Shown here: positions 1 to 5,491 of the stretch, piece after piece
How the letters are laid out: the number at the start of each line of letters is the position of its first letter
How positions within the stretch are numbered: position 1 is the first letter of the stretch
NCBI GenBank assembly: GCA_016199305.1
Contig: JACQGZ010000019.1
Span: 1 to 7,778, forward strand
Length of the DNA: 7,778 nucleotides
Reading direction: 5' to 3'
Source: Armatimonadota bacterium
GTDB lineage: Bacteria; Sysuimicrobiota; Sysuimicrobiia; Sysuimicrobiales; Humicultoraceae
Translations under genes and position numbers: made by a program
Notes under the pieces: generated by a model
Database searches by the model: none
What the model was told of the DNA's origin: nothing
Seen by the model: the letters and a program-made list of their open reading frames with translations, nothing else

Positions 1-26
1 GCCTGGGGGCGGGGACGCCCGCCTGA
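1..26 (+). CDS. 3' end of an unidentified upstream gene (partial)
   Basis: A reading frame open from the window edge ends at TGA 24-26, whose last A is the first base of the nuoD ATG (an ATGA-type overlap). The visible residues read LGAGTPA. This is too short to identify. The overlap is the type seen between translationally coupled operon genes, and the same arrangement recurs at nuoI/nuoC and at the molybdoprotein/DUF2203 junction. That makes a real upstream gene, plausibly another nuo subunit, likely. The identity is inference only. Confidence 0.45.
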
Positions 27-1138
27 TGGCGCAAGCCCTCCGCACCGAAGAGCTCATCCTCAACATGGGCCCGCAGCACCCCAGCACGCACGGGGTGCTG
101 CGCATGATCGTGACCCTCGAGGGTGAGAACGTCGTCGACGTCGCCCCCGACATCGGCTACCTGCACTCCTCCGTCGAGAAGATGATGGAATACCGCACCT
201 ACATCCAGTCCATCTCCCTGGCCGACCGAGGGATGGACTACCTGGCCGCCCTCGCCAACGAGATCGCGCTGCTGCGGGCGGTGGAGACGCTGGGCAAAAT
301 CGAGACCCCGCCGCGGGCGCAGTGGCTGCGCACGATGTTCCTGGAGTTGCAGCGCATCGCCAGCCACCTGGTCTGGCTGGGGACGTGGGGCATCGACATC
401 GGCGCGACGACGGTCTTCCTCTGGTGCTTCCGCGAGCGGGAGAAGATCCTCGAGCTGATGGAGAAGTCCACCGGCGGCCGGCTGCACTACGTCTACTTCC
501 GCCCCGGTGGTGTCTACGAGGACGTGCCCGAGGGGTGGCTGGAGGGCGCGCTGGCCTTCTGTGACGACTTCGCGCAGCGGCTGGTCGAATACGACGGCCT
601 GCTCACCGCCAACCCCATCTTCGAGGTGCGCACCAAGGGGGTGGGGGTGCTGCCCCGGGCCACGGCGATCAATCTGGGGGCGTCGGGGCCGGTGGCCCGC
701 GCCTCGGGGATCGCCTTCGACGTGCGCAAGGCCTTCCCGTACGAGAAGTACGCCGAGATCGAGTTCGACGTCCCGGTGCGTGAGGAGGGCGACGTCTTCG
801 CCCGCTACCTGGTGCGGATGGAAGAGATGCGCCAGTCGATGCGCATCATTCGCCAGTGCGTCGAGCGGCTGCCGACGGGGGAGATCCGCGCGCCGAAGGT
901 GCCGATCACGCTGCGGCTTCCCAAGGGTGAGGTCTACACGCGCACCGAGTCGCCGCGCGGGGACCTCGGCATCTACCTGATCAGCGACGGAGGGGAGCGG
1001 CCCTACCGGGTGAAGATCCGCGCTCCCGCCTTCAGCAACCTCTACGCTCTCTCGGAGATGATGCGGGGCTGGAAGGTCGCGGACGTGATCGCCATCCTGG
1101 GCAGCATCGACATCGTGCTGTCGGACGTGGACCGCTAG
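26..1138 (+). CDS. nuoD: NADH-quinone oxidoreductase subunit D
   Basis: Subunit of the peripheral arm of complex I (49-kDa/Nqo4 family, related to the NiFe-hydrogenase large subunit). With NuoB it forms the quinone reduction site on the cytoplasmic side of the membrane. The 370-residue product carries the family start NMGPQHPSTHGVLR (residues 13-26), IGYLHSSVEK (43-52), PPRAQWLR (95-102), a SHL...DIGA block (113-127), FREREKI and RPGGV. Aligned by eye to Thermus Nqo4, the quinone-site His is H22, Tyr is Y72, and the Asp paired with the His is D124; all are present. It lacks the segment of about 30 residues that in Thermus and E. coli homologues precedes P-x-GEVY (here KVPITLRLPKGEVY, about 291-304). 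This shorter form is known in several lineages, so I do not read it as damage. The ATG overlaps the upstream stop. nuoI follows after about 9 bases. Confidence in identity is very high. Confidence 0.98.
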   Translation: MAQALRTEELILNMGPQHPSTHGVLRMIVTLEGENVVDVAPDIGYLHSSVEKMMEYRTYIQSISLADRGMDYLAALANEIALLRAVETLGKIETPPRAQWLRTMFLELQRIASHLVWLGTWGIDIGATTVFLWCFREREKILELMEKSTGGRLHYVYFRPGGVYEDVPEGWLEGALAFCDDFAQRLVEYDGLLTANPIFEVRTKGVGVLPRATAINLGASGPVARASGIAFDVRKAFPYEKYAEIEFDVPVREEGDVFARYLVRMEEMRQSMRIIRQCVERLPTGEIRAPKVPITLRLPKGEVYTRTESPRGDLGIYLISDGGERPYRVKIRAPAFSNLYALSEMMRGWKVADVIAILGSIDIVLSDVDR

Positions 1139-1142
1139 GGGG
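1137..1142 (+). promoter_or_regulatory. Ribosome binding site of nuoI
   Basis: AGGGGG overlaps the nuoD stop TAG (1136-1138) and lies 5 bases before ATG 1148. The in-frame GTG at 1145 would leave only 2 bases, so this site favours ATG 1148 as the nuoI start. Confidence 0.55.
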
Positions 1143-1147
1143 GCGTG

Positions 1148-1612
1148 ATGGCGACGATGCTCGATCGCGTGGGCACCGGGCTGCAGGCGCTGGCCCACGG
1201 CCTCCGCCTGACCTTTGCCACCCTGGTGGGGCCGAAGAACACGGTGATGTATCCGCTCAAGAAGGTGGATGTCTCCCCGCGCTGGCACGGGCTGCTCGCC
1301 CTGCCGATCGATCCCCAGACCGGCAACGATCTGTGCATCATCTGCTTCCAGTGCGAGCGGGTCTGCCCCAGCCGCTGCATCCACATCGAGGCCTCGGGGA
1401 AAGGCAAAGAGCGGCTGCTCACGCGGTTCGACATCGAAATGGACAAGTGCCAGTATTGCGGTCTCTGCGTCGAGGTCTGCCCCACCGAGGCGATCGTCTT
1501 CGTGCCGCACTATGAGGCCAGCACCTACAACCGCAGCACCCTCCTCTACGACCTGGAGGATCTGCACCGCGCGGCGCCCAAGGAGCCGATCGCGCGCGGG
1601 GTGATCAAGTGA
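1148..1612 (+). CDS. nuoI: NADH-quinone oxidoreductase subunit I (2x[4Fe-4S])
   Basis: Ferredoxin-like complex I subunit (TYKY/Nqo9 family). It holds clusters N6a and N6b and passes electrons from the NADH-oxidising arm to NuoB. There are two C-x2-C-x2-C-x3-CP motifs: CIICFQCERVCP (residues 63-74) and CQYCGLCVEVCP (101-112), separated by a basic loop. The 154-residue length and the short amphipathic N-terminus fit the family. A further Cys (residue 77, in SRCIHIE) follows the first motif. Possible starts are GTG 1145, ATG 1148 and ATG 1157; ATG 1148 has the best-placed ribosome site. The C-terminal tail after the second cluster is about 40 residues. The stop TGA 1610-1612 overlaps the nuoC GTG start (GTGA), so nuoI and nuoC are probably translationally coupled. 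Finding nuoI directly after nuoD, without nuoE, F, G or H between, is a rearranged order. Confidence 0.96.
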   Translation: MATMLDRVGTGLQALAHGLRLTFATLVGPKNTVMYPLKKVDVSPRWHGLLALPIDPQTGNDLCIICFQCERVCPSRCIHIEASGKGKERLLTRFDIEMDKCQYCGLCVEVCPTEAIVFVPHYEASTYNRSTLLYDLEDLHRAAPKEPIARGVIK

Positions 1613-2307
1613 GCTGGGATCTCGTCGAGCGCCTGCGGCAGCGTTTCCCGGGGGTCGAGCCGTTTCCCCGCGAGGGTGCGGCGCCGCCAGGGGCGCCCGC
1701 GGACTCGAAAGACAGACACTCGCCGGCGGGCGCCCCTGCCGGCCCCGAACCGCCCCCGGCAGAGGAATCCAGCGGCGGATCACCGACGCCGGCCGCGCCG
1801 GCGGCGCCGGCGACGCGGCTGCCGCCGAAGCGCGAAGAGCCCAGGGCGCCGGTGTACCTGACAGCCGGGGCCTGGGTGCCGGCGGACCGCCTGCTGGAGA
1901 TCGCCCGCTTTGCCGCCGAGGATCCCGCTTTCCGCCTGGACTACCTCTCCTTCGTCACCGGCGTGGACCTGCCGGAGGCGGGCCAGATCGATGTCGTCTA
2001 CCATCTCTTCTCGACGACACACCGCCATGAGCTCCTGCTGAAGGTGCGCACCGACCGCGCCGACCCGCGCGTGGAGAGCGTGACCCCGGTCTGGCGCGGC
2101 GCCGACTGGCACGAGCGTGAGGCCTACGATCTGCTGGGCATCGTCTTCGAGGGGCACCCCAACCTGCGGCGGATCATGATGACGGAGGACTGGGCGGGCC
2201 ATCCCCTGCGCAAAGACTACGTCTATGAAGACCCGGAGTGGCTCGCCGACCTCGCCCGGCAGCGGCAGCGGGAGATCGACGGCTTCGGTCTCGGCGAGCG
2301 CACCTAG
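1609..2307 (+). CDS. nuoC: NADH-quinone oxidoreductase subunit C with long Pro/Ala-rich linker
   Basis: The 30-kDa (Nqo5) peripheral-arm subunit of complex I, which packs against NuoD and NuoI and holds no cofactor. The family signature is clear: VWRGADWHEREAYDLLGI (residues 161-178) followed by FEGHPNLRRI and a TEDW..HPLRKDY tail. The start is GTG 1609, overlapping the nuoI TGA; GGGG at 1598-1601 is a reasonable ribosome site. A short N-terminal helix (LVERLRQRF, 5-13) is separated from the core domain (from about residue 82) by some 60 residues rich in Pro, Ala, Gly, Ser and Glu (about 20-80). This is probably a disordered linker; most NuoC proteins lack one this long. Part of the linker is encoded by a strong inverted repeat (1688-1738). 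The gene lies downstream of nuoD and nuoI, not in the usual B-C-D order. The 232-residue length is longer than a minimal NuoC because of the linker. Confidence 0.95.
   Translation: MSWDLVERLRQRFPGVEPFPREGAAPPGAPADSKDRHSPAGAPAGPEPPPAEESSGGSPTPAAPAAPATRLPPKREEPRAPVYLTAGAWVPADRLLEIARFAAEDPAFRLDYLSFVTGVDLPEAGQIDVVYHLFSTTHRHELLLKVRTDRADPRVESVTPVWRGADWHEREAYDLLGIVFEGHPNLRRIMMTEDWAGHPLRKDYVYEDPEWLADLARQRQREIDGFGLGERT
1688..1738. repeat. 13-bp perfect inverted repeat inside nuoC
   Basis: Arm CAGGGGCGCCCGC (1688-1700) is the exact reverse complement of GCGGGCGCCCCTG (1726-1738), with a 25-base, less GC-rich spacer. After one mismatch (1687/1739), four further pairs extend the stem (1683-1686 with 1740-1743). 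It encodes residues 27-44 of NuoC, within the low-complexity linker. It could be a palindromic element inserted in frame, an mRNA hairpin, or a by-product of GC-rich Pro/Ala coding. The pairing is seen directly; the origin is not known. Confidence 0.6.
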
Positions 2308-3436
2308 GCGTGCCGCGGCCGGCGTCCTCCTGACGCCGGAACAGGTTCGCGCCTGGCGTCTCGCCCGCCACCACCTCGATCGGCGCGTCCCCCGGACTCG
2401 TCTCACCCAGGTCGTCGCCGACCTCTGCGGCGCCCACGCGCAGTTGATGTCCGCCGCGGAGCTCTCCCTCTGGGCCAGGGTCTCGGGCCTGACGCAGGCG
2501 GACGTCCGGGAAGCGCTCTGGGAGCGCCGCACCCTGGTGAAGACCTGGGGCATGCGCGGCACCCTCCACCTCTTCCCCGCGGCCGACCTGCCCCTCTACG
2601 CGGCCGCCCTGCGCACGCGCACCGGCTATCGGCGCGACGCCTGGCTCAAGATGGTCGGCCTCACGCTGGAGGAGGTCGAACGCGTCAGCGACGCGGTGCG
2701 TGCCGCGCTCGATGGGCGGCAGTTGACTCGTGAAGAACTCGCCGACGCCGTGGCCGACCGCGCCGGCCCCAAGGTTCGCCGGCGGCTGCTCTCCGGATGG
2801 GGGGAGATGCTCAAGCCGGCGGCCTCCCGGGGCTCCCTCATCTTCGGTCCCAGCCGCGGGCAGCACGTCACCTTCGTGCGCCCCGATCAGTGGCTGAAGC
2901 GATGGCGCGATCTCGACGGCGACGGGGCCCTGCGTGAGGTCCTCCGCCGGTATCTGGCCGCTTACGGCCCCGCCACGCACGACGAGTTCGCCCGCTGGTG
3001 GGGGATCGATCCCGCCCCTGCGCGGCGGCTGATGGCCGCGCTCGATGTTGACCTGGAAGCGGTCGAGGTGGACGGCCGCCGGGGCTGGACGCTCGCCGGG
3101 TATGCCCGCCGCATCCGGGCGATGGGGCCGCCCCGCGGCATCCGCCTCTTGCCGAATTTCGACCCGTACGTGATGGGCTACCGGCCGCGCGAGGAGTTCG
3201 TACCCGCGGACTTCGCCGCGCGGGTCTTCCGCCCGCAGGCCTGGATCTCTCCGGTCCTGCTCGTCGATGGGCGGGCCGCCGGGGTGTGGGCCCACCGCAG
3301 GCGCGGGAGCGGGATCGAGGTCGGCGTGGAGCCGTTCGTCCGCCTCGGCGCGGCCGTAAAGAGAGAGGTGGAGGACGAAGGCGCGCGCCTGGGCGCATTT
3401 CTGGGAGGTCGGGCGGAGGTCGCCTTCCGCGGGTGA
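2225..3436 (+). CDS. Winged-helix DNA-binding protein, HTH_42 (AlkZ/YcaQ-like DNA glycosylase) superfamily
   Basis: Members of this superfamily include AlkZ and YcaQ, which remove bulky alkylated bases or unhook interstrand crosslinks; many others are uncharacterised. Family features begin at LTPEQVRAWRLARHHL (residues 36-51), followed by GAHAQLMSAAELSLWAR (69-85), KTWGMRGTLHLFPAADLP, FARWWGID, then LLPNFDPYVMGYRPR and SPVLLVDGRAAGVW near the C-terminus. The catalytic motif position reads H71-A72-Q73, not the Q-x-Q of AlkZ or Q-x-D of YcaQ, so activity and substrate are uncertain. The start is doubtful. ATG 2225 is the only standard start that keeps the domain whole, but it overlaps nuoC by 83 bases in another frame, has no ribosome site, and adds about 35 Ser/Gly/Ala-rich residues. 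Homologues typically begin near the LTPEQV position, here a CTG at 2330, 22 bases after the nuoC stop. The stop is 20 bases before the next gene. Family assignment is good; exact function and N-terminus are not established. Confidence 0.82.
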   Translation: MKTRSGSPTSPGSGSGRSTASVSASAPRRAAAGVLLTPEQVRAWRLARHHLDRRVPRTRLTQVVADLCGAHAQLMSAAELSLWARVSGLTQADVREALWERRTLVKTWGMRGTLHLFPAADLPLYAAALRTRTGYRRDAWLKMVGLTLEEVERVSDAVRAALDGRQLTREELADAVADRAGPKVRRRLLSGWGEMLKPAASRGSLIFGPSRGQHVTFVRPDQWLKRWRDLDGDGALREVLRRYLAAYGPATHDEFARWWGIDPAPARRLMAALDVDLEAVEVDGRRGWTLAGYARRIRAMGPPRGIRLLPNFDPYVMGYRPREEFVPADFAARVFRPQAWISPVLLVDGRAAGVWAHRRRGSGIEVGVEPFVRLGAAVKREVEDEGARLGAFLGGRAEVAFRG

Positions 3437-3442
3437 ATTCCC

Positions 3443-3448
3443 GGGGGG
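3443..3448 (+). promoter_or_regulatory. Ribosome binding site of the molybdoprotein gene
   Basis: A GGGGGG run 8 bases before ATG 3457 in the 20-base gap after the HTH_42 gene. It supports ATG 3457 as the start; the frame stays open upstream into the previous gene, but that stretch has no membrane or family features. Confidence 0.5.
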
Positions 3449-3456
3449 CAGTTGCT

Positions 3457-5061
3457 ATGCTGGATGTGATGAACAGGACCCTGGTGGGCCTCGGCTCGGG
3501 TGGGCTCGGTGGAGCCGCCGTGGTCATGTTGATGTTGCGCGGGGCCTTTACCGGCGGGATCCCCGTCGTGGCGCTGGCGCTGTGGGAGCGGGCGCTGCGC
3601 CTCATTCCCATGGAGGTCTTCGGTTTCCTCATCGTCCGACTGAAGTTTGCGGCACGGCCACTGGCCTTCTGGGGCATGCTCGGCGGGCTGGTCCTGGCCT
3701 GGGGCCTCCTCGGCGCGCTGCTGGCGCGCACGCCCTGGATGCGCCGGACCGCCGGGGCACGGACGGTCCTCTCGGCGGCGGCGACGTTGCTCGCGGCCTT
3801 CGCCCTCACCTTTATCCCACTGGTGGGCCTCACCCACGCGCCGGCTGCCGCGGCCCTGGGCTCCCGCCTGGAGGCCGCCGGCGTCACCCTGTCGGATGCC
3901 GCCCTGGTTCAGCAGATTCTCGGCGCGCTGGCCGCGTACGCCGCCATCTTCGCCGTGATCTTCACGGCGCTGGCGCTGGCCGGTGCGACCCGGCGGTCCG
4001 CCGTCGCGCCGCCCGCCGGCGAGACCGTGACGCGCCGCGAGGCGCTGCGCCGGTCGCTGGCATTCGTCGTCGGGGCGCTGGCCGGGTCGGCCCTGGCGGG
4101 GTGGGTGAGCGCGTCCGGCCGGCGTGGCCTGGCCTGGGCGCAGTCGATCTTCAATCGCATCAAAGGGCTGCCGCCCGAGGTCACGCCCAACAAGGACTTC
4201 TACGTGGTGAGCAAGAACCCGCCGGGCTTCGATCCGGTGGTCAAGGGGGCGAAATGGAAACTGGAGATCACGGGGCTGGTAGGCAGGCCGGTGACGTTCA
4301 CCTACGATCAGATCCGCGCGCTGCCGGCGGTGAAGCAGTGGCAGACCCTGGAGTGCATCAGCAATGAGGTGGGCGGGAACCTGATCAGCAACGCCATCTG
4401 GCGGGGGGTCCGCCTCCGCGACCTGCTGCAGCGGGCCGGCGGGGTGAAGCCCACCGCGGTGAAGATCGCGTTTCGCTGCGCCGACGGCTACACGGAGTCG
4501 CTCCCCGTCATCGACGCCCTGCAGCAGGACACCCTGCTGGTCTGGGAGATGAACGGCGAGCCCCTGCCGCCGGCGCATGGCTTCCCGGTGCGGTTGCTGG
4601 TGCCGGGGCTCTTCGGGATGAAGAACCCCAAGTGGATCACGCGGATCGAGGCGGTGGACTACGACTTCCAGGGCTACTGGGAACGGTCGGGCTGGAGCGA
4701 TGAGGCCGTCGTGAAGACCATGTCCAAGTTCACGACGCCGACCGGACGGCACATGGCCCCCACCGCAGGGGAGGAGGTGGACCTCGGCGGCGCCGCCTAC
4801 GGCGGAGACCGGGGGATTAAGGGCGTCGAGGTCTCCACCGACGATGGGAAGACCTGGATGCCGGCTCAGGTGAAGCCACCGCTCGGCTCCTACACCTGGG
4901 TGCTGTGGGCGGCGCTGTGGAAGCCGACCGCCGCGGGGGAGTACACGCTGAAAGTGCGGGCCCGCGACGGGGTCGGCGTCCTGCAGACGGCGCGCGCCAC
5001 CGACACGCTCCCCGACGGCGCCAGCGGCTACCATTTCATCCGGCTGCGCGTGAAGAAGTGA
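3457..5061 (+). CDS. Membrane-anchored sulfite-oxidase-like molybdopterin oxidoreductase with internal Tat motif
   Basis: A 534-residue fusion of an N-terminal membrane domain and a sulfite-oxidase-fold molybdenum-cofactor enzyme. Hydrophobic segments lie at about residues 9-27, 69-90, 103-125, 153-176 and 201-217, with an amphipathic stretch at 35-67. The twin-arginine motif T-R-R-E-A-L-R (192-198) directly precedes the fifth segment. Arg-rich loops at 91-102 and 179-199 place those loops in the cytoplasm and the C-terminal domain outside. The catalytic domain (about 240-440) carries TLECISNEVGGN with C300 as the expected molybdenum ligand, then IWRGVRLRDLL and PVRLLVPGLFGMKNPKWI. An Ig-like Mo-co dimerisation domain follows (about 470-534: GVEVSTDDGKTW...RARDGVG). 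Related fusions are known in Actinobacteria and Chloroflexota, but the substrate is generally unknown. No His lies in the membrane spans (only H127, in an outer loop), so bis-His haem is not supported. ATG 3457 was chosen for its ribosome site. The stop TGA overlaps the next gene's GTG. Confidence 0.9.
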   Translation: MLDVMNRTLVGLGSGGLGGAAVVMLMLRGAFTGGIPVVALALWERALRLIPMEVFGFLIVRLKFAARPLAFWGMLGGLVLAWGLLGALLARTPWMRRTAGARTVLSAAATLLAAFALTFIPLVGLTHAPAAAALGSRLEAAGVTLSDAALVQQILGALAAYAAIFAVIFTALALAGATRRSAVAPPAGETVTRREALRRSLAFVVGALAGSALAGWVSASGRRGLAWAQSIFNRIKGLPPEVTPNKDFYVVSKNPPGFDPVVKGAKWKLEITGLVGRPVTFTYDQIRALPAVKQWQTLECISNEVGGNLISNAIWRGVRLRDLLQRAGGVKPTAVKIAFRCADGYTESLPVIDALQQDTLLVWEMNGEPLPPAHGFPVRLLVPGLFGMKNPKWITRIEAVDYDFQGYWERSGWSDEAVVKTMSKFTTPTGRHMAPTAGEEVDLGGAAYGGDRGIKGVEVSTDDGKTWMPAQVKPPLGSYTWVLWAALWKPTAAGEYTLKVRARDGVGVLQTARATDTLPDGASGYHFIRLRVKK

Positions 5062-5486
5062 GCGGCCGCGTCCCAACGTACTTCACCCTGGAAGACGCCA
5101 CCCGCGCCCTCCCCGACGTCGAGCAGGCGATCCGGCGGCTGCGACGCATCCGCGACGAAGCCGTGACGCTGCGGCGGGCGCTGGAGGGGCAGTGGGCGGT
5201 CCTGGAGGATGAGGGGGAGGGGCTGACGGCCATCGGCGACGGCCAGGAGCGCCTGGACGGGCTGGCGAAGGAATTCGACGGGCTGGCTAAGGATCTGGAA
5301 CGCCGCGGCGTGATCCTGCGCGATCTCGACCTGGGCCTGGTGGACTTTCCCGCCCGGGTAGGTCTGGCGGAGGTCTACCTCTGCTGGAAGGTCGGGGAGG
5401 CCTCGATCGGGTTCTGGCACGGGCTGAGGGAAGGCTATGCCGGGCGCAAGCCGCTCTCGGCGCTTCCGGGACGTCATCTGCACTAG
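5058..5486 (+). CDS. DUF2203 family protein
   Basis: A soluble 142-residue protein of the uncharacterised DUF2203 family. Family features are YFTLEDATRALPDVEQAI at the N-terminus (residues 8-25), a central helical, coiled-coil-prone part, and the conserved end ILRDLDLGLVDFPA (86-99), EVYLCWKVGE (105-114), IGFWHGLREGYAGRKPL (117-133). The conserved Cys, Trp, His and Asp in this block could form a binding site, but no activity is known to me. The start is GTG 5058, sharing GTGA with the molybdoprotein stop; reading from earlier in the frame would cross the previous gene and give non-family sequence. A seven-residue duplication, DGLAKEF/DGLAKDL (67-80), lies in the helical part. It sits 5 bases before lpdA, so it is probably cotranscribed with genes on both sides. 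No function can be assigned from context. Confidence 0.88.
   Translation: MSGRVPTYFTLEDATRALPDVEQAIRRLRRIRDEAVTLRRALEGQWAVLEDEGEGLTAIGDGQERLDGLAKEFDGLAKDLERRGVILRDLDLGLVDFPARVGLAEVYLCWKVGEASIGFWHGLREGYAGRKPLSALPGRHLH
5256..5293 (+). repeat. 21-base (heptad) tandem duplication in the DUF2203 gene
   Basis: GACGGGCTGGCGAAGGA at 5256-5272 recurs at 5277-5293 with one base changed (GCG to GCT, synonymous Ala). The period is 21 bases, seven codons, encoding DGLAKEF then DGLAKDL. This matches one coiled-coil heptad and suggests a small in-frame duplication. Confidence 0.6.
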
Positions 5487-5491
5487 GCGCG

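Noticed and set aside
291..1138. NuoD truncated or internally deleted
   Set aside because: The missing segment before P-x-GEVY is also absent from other known short NuoD/FpoD-type proteins as I recall them, and the C-terminal end (SIDIVLSDVDR) and quinone-site residues are intact.
2174..3295. Open frame on the - strand opposite the HTH_42 gene
   Set aside because: The + strand frame has clear family motifs while this one has none; its composition is typical of a GC-rich shadow.
3286..3456. Upstream extension of the molybdoprotein frame into the HTH_42 gene
   Set aside because: The extra 57 residues are Arg/Gly-rich and overlap a real gene in another frame; ATG 3457 has a ribosome site and begins the first membrane span.
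3178..5076. Long open frame on the - strand (over 600 codons) opposite the molybdoprotein
   Set aside because: Its translation is low-complexity (Arg, Gly, Pro, His, Gln) with no family motif, and it mirrors a convincing + strand gene. Long antisense frames are expected at this GC content.
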